Notes: generated from the letters alone by a model not told the origin. DNA of 8,033 bases from CAVVWJ01 sp964475685 (GCA_964475685.1 CAYYXP010000044.1:1-8033); one strand, 5' to 3'. Numbered from the stretch's first letter, positions 1 to 6,949 are shown. Numbers and translations are program-made.

Positions 1-94
1 CAAGGTAGACGCGCGCCATGCCGCCCCGGCCGATTTCACGGTCAACATCGTACCGGTCGGCGAGCGCGGCCCGCAGGCATTCGAGCTGGTCCAT
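1..94 (-). CDS. N-terminus of a PknB-type Ser/Thr protein kinase (3' end beyond window)
   Basis: Only the first 31 codons are inside the window. From an ATG at 94-92 the frame reads M-D-Q-L-E-C-L-R-A-A-L-A-D-R-Y and then DREIGRGGMARVYL, the first beta strand and glycine-rich nucleotide-binding loop (GxGGMAxVY, residues 22-30) of bacterial Hanks-type Ser/Thr kinases. Such kinases phosphorylate serine and threonine on other proteins using ATP. The ATP-lysine, catalytic loop and any membrane or sensor domain lie outside, so the full architecture and activity are unknown. The frame stays open upstream to a TAG at 163-161, but contains only a weak TTG before the ATG, and the ATG gives the usual short leader before the kinase fold. 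No clear Shine-Dalgarno is seen. It follows hslU by 113 bases and has its own promoter candidate. Family assignment is fairly secure despite the short stretch. Confidence 0.8.
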   Translation of the reverse strand, partial: MDQLECLRAALADRYDVDREIGRGGMARVYL

Positions 95-162
95 CAGGAG
101 GGCGCCCAAGCCGACGCCGTGCGGTGGGTGATCCGTACCACCCCGATGCGTGGGGAATTTCT

Positions 163-192
163 ACTATAGCTCCGGCTACGGGGGCCTGCCAG
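163..192 (-). promoter_or_regulatory. Candidate sigma-70-type promoter for the kinase gene
   Basis: Read on the minus strand, CTGGCA (192-187, 4 of 6 matches to TTGACA) is followed after 18 bases by TATAGT (168-163, 5 of 6 matches to TATAAT). The -10 box sits in a short AT-rich island in otherwise GC-rich DNA. Transcription would start near position 156 and leave a leader of about 60 bases before the kinase ATG at 94. The -35 element lies just past the hslU stop codon, so the kinase could be expressed separately from the hslVU operon. This rests on consensus matching only. Confidence 0.45.
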
Positions 193-207
193 ACCCGCGC
201 GCCCGGC

Positions 208-1683
208 CTACAGGATATACCGCCGCAAGTCGTCGTCCGCCACGATCTTGCCGAGCCGCTCCCGGACATCCTCCGCGTCGAAGACGATCTTCTTGGTTGC
301 GTAGTCGGGCAGCTCGAAAAGCACCTCCTCGAGCAGCGCCGACATGACGGTGTGGAGCCGGCGGGCGCCGATGTTCTCCATCCGGTCGTTGGCCATGAAC
401 GCCATCCGCGCCACCGCGGCGATGGCCGCGGGGGTGAACTCCAGCTCCGCGCCCTCCGCCGCCACCAGCGCGCGGTACTGCTTGGTCAAGGCGTTCTCCG
501 GCTCGGTCATGATCCGGATGAAGTCCTGCTCCGTCAGCGGCAGAAGTTCCACCCGGATGGGAAACCGCCCCTGCAGCTCCGGGATCAGGTCCGAGGGCTT
601 GGAGACGTGAAACGCCCCGGCGGCGATGAACAGGATGTGGTCGCTTCGGACATAGCCGTAGCGGGTCTGGACGGTGGACCCCTCCACGATCGGAAGGAGG
701 TCCCGCTGCACCCCCTCGCGGGAGACGTCCGGACCGCCGGCCTGGCCCCGCTCGCCAGCAATCTTGTCGATCTCGTCTATGAAGATGATGCCGTGATTCT
801 CGACCCGGTCGAGCGACTCGTTCACGACGTCGTCCATGTCCACCAGCTTCTTGAGCTCCTCGTCCACCAGCACCCGGCGCGCCTCGGGCACCTTGACCGT
901 CCGGCGCTTCTTGCGCTTGGGCAGCATGTCCTGGAGCATCTCGCCGAAGTTGATGTCGGCCCCCTCCATCCCCTGGGGCGGCTGCATGAACTCCATCATC
1001 GGGAAGCTCTGCGGGGCGACCTCGATTTCCACCTCGCGGTCATCGAGCCGGCCGTCGGTCAGCATCTCGCGGAGCTTCTCGCGGGAGCGTTGGCGCCGCT
1101 CGTCCTCCCCGCCGGACGGCTGTTCCGCCTTCGCCTGGCCGCTCGAGGAGACGATGAAGACTGGTGGAGAGGACGGAGCGGACGGAGAAGGCGGAGGCGT
1201 CGGCGGTGGCGCGGGCAGGAGGAGGTCGAGCAAGCGCTCATCGGCCTTCTGCTCCGCCTGGGGGTAGACCTCGTCCTCCCGCTCGGTCCGCACCATGTTG
1301 ATCGCGGCGTCCACCAGGTCGCGCACCATGGATTCCGCATCGCGGCCGACGTAGCCCACCTCGGTGAACTTGGAGGCCTCGACCTTGATGAACGGCGCGC
1401 CGCTCAGCCGGGCCAGCCGGCGGGCGACCTCGGTCTTCCCGACGCCGGTCGGGCCGATCATGATGATGTTGTACGGGGTGATCTCGTCCCGGATGTCGTC
1501 GGGGGCCTGGGCCCGGCGCCACCGGTTCCGCACGGCGATCGCCACCGCCTTCTTGGCCGCCTCCTGCCCGACGATGTAGCGGGCGAGCTCGGCGACGATC
1601 GGGCGCGGGGGCATCTCCTCGAGCCACGGCAGGGGGGCGGGGGCGTCGGGCTGATCGGCGATCGGGACGGGCACGTCTGTCAT
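208..1683 (-). CDS. hslU: HslU (ClpY), AAA+ ATPase/unfoldase subunit of the HslVU protease
   Basis: HslU hexamers unfold substrates with ATP and feed them into the HslV peptidase in the cytoplasm. The 491-residue product shows the family signatures in order: N-terminal PRPIVAELARYIVGQ; Walker A GPTGVGKT (77-84); pore loop GYVG (110-113); I-domain (about 115-265); Walker B IIFIDEID (299-306); GPDVSREGVQRDLLP (317-331); sensor-2 GARRLHT (439-445); and the C-terminal RRYIL tail, which in this family docks into HslV. It is about 48 residues longer than the E. coli protein (443). The excess is a proline/serine-rich I-domain insertion (about 157-178) and an N-terminal extension. ATG 1683 is the only ATG upstream but lacks a clear Shine-Dalgarno. 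Met24 (ATG 1614) aligns with the usual HslU start and is an alternative, though GAGGAG directly abuts it. It lies 45 bases after hslV, surely the same operon. Identity is very secure. Confidence 0.97.
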   Translation of the reverse strand: MTDVPVPIADQPDAPAPLPWLEEMPPRPIVAELARYIVGQEAAKKAVAIAVRNRWRRAQAPDDIRDEITPYNIIMIGPTGVGKTEVARRLARLSGAPFIKVEASKFTEVGYVGRDAESMVRDLVDAAINMVRTEREDEVYPQAEQKADERLLDLLLPAPPPTPPPSPSAPSSPPVFIVSSSGQAKAEQPSGGEDERRQRSREKLREMLTDGRLDDREVEIEVAPQSFPMMEFMQPPQGMEGADINFGEMLQDMLPKRKKRRTVKVPEARRVLVDEELKKLVDMDDVVNESLDRVENHGIIFIDEIDKIAGERGQAGGPDVSREGVQRDLLPIVEGSTVQTRYGYVRSDHILFIAAGAFHVSKPSDLIPELQGRFPIRVELLPLTEQDFIRIMTEPENALTKQYRALVAAEGAELEFTPAAIAAVARMAFMANDRMENIGARRLHTVMSALLEEVLFELPDYATKKIVFDAEDVRERLGKIVADDDLRRYIL

Positions 1684-1728
1684 CGGGAGGTCACTTGTCG
1701 GAAGTCGCCGGGCACACGTCGGGCCGCA

Positions 1729-2271
1729 TCATCCGTTCGAGGGCAATTCGAGCACCGTGATGTGCCGGTTGGTGAACACGCAGATGTCGGCCGCGATCTC
1801 GAGTGATTGCTGCACGATGTCGCGGGCCGTGTGGCTCTCCAGCGGAAGCAGCGCCCGGGCGGCGGCAAGGGCGTAGTTGCCGCCCGACCCGACCGCGACG
1901 ACACCGTCGTCGGGCTCGATCAACTCGCCGGCGCCGCTCAGGAGGAAGCAGTGATCGAGGTCCGCGACGACCAGCAGCGCCTCGAGACGGCGGAGGATGC
2001 GGTCGCTCCTCCAGTCCTTGGCCAGCTCGACGGAGGCGCGCGGAAGGTTGCCGGGGTAGCGCTCGAGCTTCTCCTCGAACTTCTCGTAGAGCGTCAGGGC
2101 GTCGGCCACCGACCCGGCAAAGCCGGCGAGCACCTTGCCGCCCTTGAGGGCGCGCACCTTGGTCGAGTGCGCCTTGACCACGGTATCGCCGATGGTCACC
2201 TGGCCGTCGCCGCCGAGGGCGACGCGGCCGTTCTTTCGGACCGCGAGAATTGTCGTACCGTGGAAGGTCAT
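1729..2271 (-). CDS. hslV: HslV (ClpQ), threonine peptidase subunit of the HslVU protease
   Basis: HslV forms a double-hexamer chamber related to proteasome beta subunits and degrades proteins delivered by HslU. The 180-residue product starts MTFHGTTILAVRK. The catalytic N-terminal threonine is expected to be Thr6, exposed by removal of the five-residue propeptide MTFHG; E. coli HslV loses only Met, whereas Bacillus and Thermotoga proteins have comparable short leaders. Asp22 (in GGDGQVT) and Lys38 (in STKVRAL) correspond to the conserved Asp17 and Lys33 of the mature enzyme. AGFAGSVADALTLYEKFE, VELAKDWRSDR and the VGSGGNYALAAARALL segment are standard family blocks. The ATG start is 7 bases after the xerC stop, with only a weak GAGA upstream, which points to translational coupling. 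It is followed by hslU, its obligate partner. Length is normal and all key residues are present. Confidence 0.97.
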   Translation of the reverse strand: MTFHGTTILAVRKNGRVALGGDGQVTIGDTVVKAHSTKVRALKGGKVLAGFAGSVADALTLYEKFEEKLERYPGNLPRASVELAKDWRSDRILRRLEALLVVADLDHCFLLSGAGELIEPDDGVVAVGSGGNYALAAARALLPLESHTARDIVQQSLEIAADICVFTNRHITVLELPSNG

Positions 2272-2278
2272 GATGGTC

Positions 2279-3190
2279 TCATGCTCTCGGATGCGCCTGG
2301 TTGTACACCTTCTTCAGCCGCTCGACGCTCGTGTGGGTGTAGATCTGCGTGGTGCTGAGCGACGCATGCCCCAGCAACTCCTGCACGGCCCGCAGGTCGG
2401 CGCCCGCGTCGAGCATGTGGGTGGCGAAGGTGTGCCGCAGTGAGTGGACCCTCAGGTGCTCGCCGCCGATTGCATCGAACATCCCGTGGACGAGGCGCTG
2501 GACGCTGCGCGGCGCCAGACGCCGGCCCTGGCGGCTCACGAACACGGCCCGCCGGTCGGCGCCGCGGCGCGCGGACATCGCCTCCCGGAGGAGAAGATAG
2601 CGGCGCAGCGCCAGCACCGCCCGCGATCCGACCGGCACGATCCGCTCCTTCCGCCCCTTGCCCCTCACCTTGGCCTGATCGGAGAGGAGATCGAGGTCCT
2701 CGAGATTCATCCCGCTCAGCTCGGAGAGACGAATCCCCGTCGAGTAGAACAGCTCGAGGATGGCGAGGTCCCGGGAGGGGCCGAAGTCGCCTTCCCCGGC
2801 CCGCGACTCGGCCCACTCGAAGAGCCGGTCGGTCTGCTGCCGGTCGAGAAAGGTGGGGAGGCGCTTGTCGAGCCTGGGCACCCGCGCCGACCGGGCCACG
2901 CCGGCGGCGACCCCGTGATGCTCCTGGAGGAACCGGTAGAGGCTCCGCACCGCCGAGAGCGACCGTGCGGCCGAGCGCTTGGCGAGCCCGCGGCGCTGCA
3001 GCTCGCCCAGAAACCCCCGCAGGCCGAGCCGGTCAACCGTGGCCCAGGTCCAGCCCGGGCCGTAGTGCCGGTCGCAGAAGTCGGTGAACGCCGCGAGGTC
3101 CCGGCCATAGGCCTTGATGGTATGGGGCGACTGCCCGCGTTCCTTCTCGAGGTGGGTGAGGAACTCGGCGACATGTTCGGATGCGGGCAT
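2279..3190 (-). CDS. xerC: XerC-type tyrosine recombinase
   Basis: XerC with XerD resolves chromosome dimers at dif by strand exchange through a phosphotyrosine intermediate. Counting from the ATG at 3190 (303 residues, normal length), an N-terminal SAM-like core-binding domain (about 4-95, including ERGQSPHTIKAYGRDL) precedes the catalytic domain. The full catalytic set is visible: Arg154 (STGIRLSEL), Lys178 (RGKGRKERI), His249 and Arg252 (HSLRHTFATH), His275 (LLGHASLSTTQ) and nucleophile Tyr284 (IYTH). The end, YNQAHPRA, is typical of XerC. The frame remains open upstream, but those codons run into a non-coding octamer repeat, so the longer start at 3247 is probably wrong. ATG 3199 is a close alternative; neither has a strong Shine-Dalgarno. 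Its position between trmFO and hslV matches Bacillus codV, and no phage or integron genes are nearby, which argues for the housekeeping enzyme. The exact XerC versus XerD label rests on this context. Confidence 0.93.
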   Translation of the reverse strand: MPASEHVAEFLTHLEKERGQSPHTIKAYGRDLAAFTDFCDRHYGPGWTWATVDRLGLRGFLGELQRRGLAKRSAARSLSAVRSLYRFLQEHHGVAAGVARSARVPRLDKRLPTFLDRQQTDRLFEWAESRAGEGDFGPSRDLAILELFYSTGIRLSELSGMNLEDLDLLSDQAKVRGKGRKERIVPVGSRAVLALRRYLLLREAMSARRGADRRAVFVSRQGRRLAPRSVQRLVHGMFDAIGGEHLRVHSLRHTFATHMLDAGADLRAVQELLGHASLSTTQIYTHTSVERLKKVYNQAHPRA

Positions 3191-3204
3191 CACCGGCATT
3201 GCAC

Positions 3205-3241
3205 CGCAGAGGCGCGGAGGGCGCAGAGACGCACAGAGAGA
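3205..3241. repeat. Imperfect CGCAGAGG octamer array between trmFO and xerC
   Basis: On the plus strand four imperfect octamers lie almost head to tail: CGCAGAGG (3205-3212), CGCGGAGG (3213-3220), CGCAGAGA (3222-3229) and CGCACAGA (3230-3237), ending in GAGA. The array fills most of the 61-base gap between the trmFO stop and the xerC start. From memory, strings of this kind recur in intergenic DNA of several bacterial phyla and often cause false N-terminal extensions such as SLCASLR. No second copy is seen in this window. Function is unknown. Confidence 0.6.
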
Positions 3242-3251
3242 GAACAACCTC

Positions 3252-4550
3252 TCATAGAACCGCCTTCAGCCAGGCCGCGAAATCCGCCTGCGCCCGCTCG
3301 ACGAGCAGCTCCTTCTTCCGGTCCTTCTTCACCTTTCCCTCGAGCGGCTCGAGCAGACCGAAGTTGGCATTCATCGGCTGGAAGTGGGCCGGATCCGCCT
3401 CCCGCAGATACCGGTAGAGCGCGCCGAGCATCGTGGTCGGCGGCGGAATCTCGGGCTCGCGTCCGTGGAGCCGGCGCGCCAGGTTGATTCCCGCCAGCAG
3501 GCCGGTCCCGAGCGACTCGGTGTATCCCTCCACGCCGGTGAGCTGGCCCGCGAAGAAGAGACCGCCGTCATCCCGCGCCGTGAGGCCGTGGCCGAGGGTG
3601 GCGGGACTGTTCAGGTAGGCATTCCGATGAATGCTTCCGTATCGGAGGAACTCGGCGGCCTCCAGACCGGGAATCATGCGGAACACCCGTTGCTGTTCCG
3701 GAATCCTCAGTCGCGTCTGAAAGCCGACGAGGTTCCACATCTGCCCCGCGCGATCTTCCCGGCGGAGCTGCACCACCGCGTGGGGCTCCCGCCCGGTGCG
3801 TGGATCGGGTAGCCCCACCGGCTTCATCGGGCCGAACCGAAGCGTCTCGCGTCCGCGCTGGGCCATTTCCTCGACCGGAAGGCACCCCTCGAAATAGGGC
3901 ACCTGATCGAACTCGTGTGCCTGGTGTTGATCGGCCTCGAGCATGGCGTCGAGGAATCCTTCGTACGCCGCGCCGTCGAGCGGCGCGTTGAGGTAGTCGT
4001 CCCCACCGCCCTTCCCGTAGCGCGAGAGGGCATAGAGCCTGTCGTGGTCGAGCGAGTCGTCGGAGACGACCGGCGCGATGGCATCATAGAAGGCAAGCGC
4101 CGACGACCCGAGCCTGGCCGCGATGGCGGTGGCGAGCCGGTCCGAGGTCAGGGGCCCCGTGGCGACGACCCCCGGTGACGGAAGCTCGACCACCTCCTCC
4201 CGCACGACGCTGATGTTGGGATGGCCGGTCACCTGCCGATCAACCTGTTCCGAGAAGAGCTCCCGATCCACCGCCAGCGCGGTCCCGCCGGGCACCCGTG
4301 TGGCATCGGCGCAGGGGAGGAGCAGGCTGCCGAGGGCCCGGAGCTCGGCCTTGAGGAGGCCGTGGGCGTTGGTGAGGTCAACCGACTTGAAGGAATTGCT
4401 GCAGACGAGTTCACCGAGCCGATCGGTGCGATGAGCCGCGGTGGTGACCCGCGGCCGCATTTCATGGAGCGTCACCCGCACGCCGCGCTCCGCGAGCGCC
4501 CAGGCAGCCTCCGAGCCGGCGAGACCACCGCCGACGACGGTGGCCTTCAC
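3252..4550 (-). CDS. trmFO: TrmFO, FAD- and folate-dependent tRNA (uracil-54-C5)-methyltransferase
   Basis: TrmFO makes ribothymidine at position 54 of the tRNA T-loop, taking the carbon from methylenetetrahydrofolate and reducing it with FADH2. The 432-residue product (435 in B. subtilis) begins VKATVVGGGLAGSE, with the FAD-binding GGGLAG at residues 7-12. The two conserved cysteines are present: Cys50 in LVCSNSF and Cys223 in YFEGCLPVE, the latter matching the catalytic Cys226 of B. subtilis. Further family blocks are FGPMKPVGL, VVQLRREDRAGQMWNLVGFQT, FAGQLTGVEGYTES and MNANFGLLEPL. I chose the GTG at 4550-4548: it overlaps the topA stop (GTGA), starts exactly at the family N-terminus, and has GAGGAGG ten bases upstream. 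The frame is open far upstream inside topA, but that part is out-of-frame shadow sequence. It should be co-translated with topA. Confidence 0.96.
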   Translation of the reverse strand: MKATVVGGGLAGSEAAWALAERGVRVTLHEMRPRVTTAAHRTDRLGELVCSNSFKSVDLTNAHGLLKAELRALGSLLLPCADATRVPGGTALAVDRELFSEQVDRQVTGHPNISVVREEVVELPSPGVVATGPLTSDRLATAIAARLGSSALAFYDAIAPVVSDDSLDHDRLYALSRYGKGGGDDYLNAPLDGAAYEGFLDAMLEADQHQAHEFDQVPYFEGCLPVEEMAQRGRETLRFGPMKPVGLPDPRTGREPHAVVQLRREDRAGQMWNLVGFQTRLRIPEQQRVFRMIPGLEAAEFLRYGSIHRNAYLNSPATLGHGLTARDDGGLFFAGQLTGVEGYTESLGTGLLAGINLARRLHGREPEIPPPTTMLGALYRYLREADPAHFQPMNANFGLLEPLEGKVKKDRKKELLVERAQADFAAWLKAVL

Positions 4551-6913
4551 GCCAGCGCCACCTCCTCGGGCTCGGCGACGACCATCTTGTGGCCGCACTT
4601 GAGGCAGGTCCGGCTCTCTCCCTCCGCCTTGCTGAGCTTCTTCTCCATGCCCACCCAGGCGCACACGGGGCAGGTATCGGGCACCGGCCGGTTCCAGGTG
4701 GAGAAGTCGCAGGCAGGATAGCGCGCGCAGCCCCAGAACGACTTGCCGCGCTTGGTGCGGCGCTCGGCCAGGTCGCCCTCGATGCACTTGGGGCACTTCA
4801 TCCCCAGCGGCATGGCGCGGGTGCCCTTGCACGCCGGATAGGTGGTGCAGGCGAGGAACTCGCCGAACCTCCCGGTCTTGATGACCACCGGGGAGCCGCA
4901 GAGGTGGCACTTCTCATCCGTGGGACGGTCGGGGGCGCGCCCCTTCCTGAGCGACTTGACGTAGTCGCAGGTCTGCTTGTAGTTGACGCAGGCGAGATAG
5001 GGCCCGAACCGCCCCGTCTTGAGCTCGATGCGCGACCCGCACTTGGGACAGCGCTCCTTGGCCAGGTCGTCCGGCGAGAGCCCGTGCGCTTCGGCGACGA
5101 GGGCATTGAGGTCCACCCCGGCCAGCGCCTTGCTGAAGGGCCCGTAGAAGTCGGCGAGTACCTGCTGCCAGCCCAGCTCGCCATCCTCGATGCGGTCGAG
5201 CTCCGACTCCATCTCGGAGGTGAACTCGACGTTGAAGATCTCGGGGAACTTGCCCACCATGATCTTTTCCACCAGCTCGCCGAGCTCGGTGGGGAAGAAG
5301 CGCCGCTGGTCCACCTTGACGTACTCGCGGGCGGAGAGAGTGGAGATGATGGCGCTGTAGGTGGACGGCCGGCCGATGCCGAGCCGCTCGAGCTCCTTGA
5401 CGAGGCTTGCCTCGGAGAACCGGGGCGGCGGCTCGGTGAAGTGCTGCGATGGCGTGATCTCGCGTACCTCCACGCGCTCTCCCACGGCGAGCGGCGGAAT
5501 GGGGGCCAGATCGTCCATCGTCTTCCCCTCCTCCTTCTCCCGCCCTTCCATGTACAGCGTGTGGTACCCGTCGAAGACCAGCACGGAGCCCGTGGCCCGG
5601 AAGAGATACTCGCCCAAGTCGAAGTCCACGATCGTCATGTCGTAGACCGCCGGCGTCATCTGGGACGCGACGAAACGCTGCCAGATGAGCTGGTAGAGCC
5701 GGAACTGATCGGGCTCGAGGTACTGCTGCACCTGTTCCGGCCGGCGGGAGACATCGGTTGGCCGGATGGCCTCGTGCGCGCCCTGGACCCGGGCGCTCTT
5801 CTTCGGCTTGTAGGCGTTCGGCGTGGCGGGAAGGTACCCCTTCGCATAGTGCTTTCCGATGAAGCTCCGGACCGACGCCAGGGCCGTTGCCGACACCTCC
5901 GGCGAGTCGGTGCGCATGTAGGTGATGAGGCCGACCGGGCCGTCCTCACCGACGTCCCTGCCCTCGTAGAGATCCTGCGCCGCACGCATGGTGCGCCGGG
6001 AGGAGAACCCGAGTTTCTTGGCCGCCTCCTGTTGCAGCGTGCTGGTGGTGAAGGGCGCCCCGGGGTTCTTCCTCCGCTGCCGCTTCTCGACCCTGGAAAC
6101 CTCGAACGGCAGCTTGCGGACAGCGTCAACGACACGCTGGGCCTCCTCGGCGGAATGCAGCTGAGGCTTGTGACCACCGACCTTGGCGAGCGCCGCCTCG
6201 AAGGTCTGTCCGCCCTTGGCACAGAGTGCCTCGACACTCCAGTACTCCTGCGACGTGAAGGCCCGGATTTCCCGCTCCCGCTCGACGATGAGCCGGAGAG
6301 CGACGGTCTGCACCCGCCCCGCCGAGAGGCCGGTCTTGATGCTGCGCCAGAGGATCGGGCTCGCCTTGTAGCCCACGAGGCGGTCGAGGATCCGGCGGGC
6401 CTGCTGCGCGTCCACCTTCCGGCCGTCGATCTCCCCCGGCTCGGCCAGGGCCGCGCGGATGGCGTCCCGGGTGATTTCGTGGAAGAGGATCCGGTGGGTG
6501 GGGGCCTTGGAGTTGAGCTGGTCGGCAACGTGCCAGGCGATCGCTTCGCCCTCGCGATCAGGGTCAGTGGCGAGAAAGATGGCGGAGGCGGTCTTCGCGG
6601 CCTTCTTGAGGTCCGAGAGCGTCTTGGTCTTGCCCTTGATGGTGACGTACTTCGGCTCGAAGCCGCGCTCGACGTCCACCCCGAGCTCCCGGGTGGGGAG
6701 ATCGCGCAGGTGGCCGACCGTAGCCCGGACGTCGTAGCCGGGGCCCAGGTACTTGCCGATGGTCTTGGCCTTGGTGGGCGATTCGACGATGACCAGCGCG
6801 GTCCCGCCGCTCCGGCCGCGTGCCCGCGGCTTGCCGGCCTTGGCTGCCTTGGGCGTTGCCGCCGGCGCCTTGGCCGCCGGTGCCTTTACCGTTCGCTTGG
6901 TTCGAGTGGCCAT
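4547..6913 (-). CDS. topA: DNA topoisomerase I (type IA, omega protein)
   Basis: TopA relaxes negative supercoils through a 5'-phosphotyrosine cut in one strand. The 788-residue product has, in order: a Lys/Ala/Pro-rich tail (1-37); a TOPRIM domain with Glu44 in VESPTKA and the metal-binding DPDREGE (117-123); the core gate domains, including GLSAGRVQTVALRLIVERE and the nucleophile Tyr332 in TYMRTDS; GAHEAIRPT (378-386); GIGRPSTYS (512-520); and four C-terminal four-cysteine zinc ribbons (Cys 622/625/642/649, 669/672/689/695, 707/710/729/735 and 748/751/770/773). Length is within the usual bacterial range. The ATG at 6913 is preceded by GTGGAG at a short distance. The frame continues plausibly from here and the TOPRIM domain would begin near residue 38 in any case, so the tail is supported only by this start. 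It leads the run topA-trmFO-xerC-hslVU. Confidence 0.97.
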   Translation of the reverse strand: MATRTKRTVKAPAAKAPAATPKAAKAGKPRARGRSGGTALVIVESPTKAKTIGKYLGPGYDVRATVGHLRDLPTRELGVDVERGFEPKYVTIKGKTKTLSDLKKAAKTASAIFLATDPDREGEAIAWHVADQLNSKAPTHRILFHEITRDAIRAALAEPGEIDGRKVDAQQARRILDRLVGYKASPILWRSIKTGLSAGRVQTVALRLIVEREREIRAFTSQEYWSVEALCAKGGQTFEAALAKVGGHKPQLHSAEEAQRVVDAVRKLPFEVSRVEKRQRRKNPGAPFTTSTLQQEAAKKLGFSSRRTMRAAQDLYEGRDVGEDGPVGLITYMRTDSPEVSATALASVRSFIGKHYAKGYLPATPNAYKPKKSARVQGAHEAIRPTDVSRRPEQVQQYLEPDQFRLYQLIWQRFVASQMTPAVYDMTIVDFDLGEYLFRATGSVLVFDGYHTLYMEGREKEEGKTMDDLAPIPPLAVGERVEVREITPSQHFTEPPPRFSEASLVKELERLGIGRPSTYSAIISTLSAREYVKVDQRRFFPTELGELVEKIMVGKFPEIFNVEFTSEMESELDRIEDGELGWQQVLADFYGPFSKALAGVDLNALVAEAHGLSPDDLAKERCPKCGSRIELKTGRFGPYLACVNYKQTCDYVKSLRKGRAPDRPTDEKCHLCGSPVVIKTGRFGEFLACTTYPACKGTRAMPLGMKCPKCIEGDLAERRTKRGKSFWGCARYPACDFSTWNRPVPDTCPVCAWVGMEKKLSKAEGESRTCLKCGHKMVVAEPEEVALA
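4561..4567 (-). promoter_or_regulatory. Ribosome binding site that fixes the trmFO GTG start
   Basis: The minus strand carries GAGGAGG here, inside the last codons of topA, ten bases before the GTG start of trmFO. It is the clearest Shine-Dalgarno I found near any start in the window. It supports the GTG at 4550 over starts further upstream in the same open frame. Confidence 0.6.
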
Positions 6914-6921
6914 GTCTCCAC

Positions 6922-6949
6922 TGTAATCGTTGGGGTCACATCCGGGTCA
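6922..6949 (-). promoter_or_regulatory. Weak promoter candidate upstream of topA
   Basis: On the minus strand TTGACC (5 of 6 to TTGACA, about 6949-6944) is followed after 16 bases by GATTAC (about 3 of 6 to TATAAT), ending nine bases before the topA ATG. Transcription from it would begin almost at the start codon, giving a leaderless or nearly leaderless message. The -10 match is poor, so topA may instead be read through from aroK. Confidence 0.25.

Noticed and set aside
2..169. Plus-strand open frame ending in TAG at 169, at first taken for the C-terminus of an unknown convergent gene
   Set aside because: The opposite strand of the same DNA encodes a recognisable kinase N-terminus with the glycine-rich loop; the plus-strand frame has no recognisable motif and also covers the kinase promoter region.
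182..196. Hairpin GGGTCT-GGC-AGGCCC on the minus strand just after the hslU stop, possible terminator
   Set aside because: The six-pair stem includes a G-U pair and is followed by a C-rich stretch rather than a T-run; it also overlaps the candidate -35 box of the kinase promoter.
2279..3190. Tyrosine recombinase as a phage or island integrase
   Set aside because: Normal XerC length, complete XerC-like C-terminus and a conserved housekeeping neighbourhood; no attachment site, tRNA or mobile genes nearby.
3191..3247. Longer N-terminus of XerC starting at 3247
   Set aside because: The extra residues (FSLCASLRPPRLCG) are the translation of the octamer repeat and have no counterpart at the start of XerC proteins.
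4551..4910. Upstream extension of the trmFO frame into topA
   Set aside because: The region is the topA zinc-ribbon coding sequence in another frame; the Rossmann strand and Shine-Dalgarno place the start at GTG 4550.
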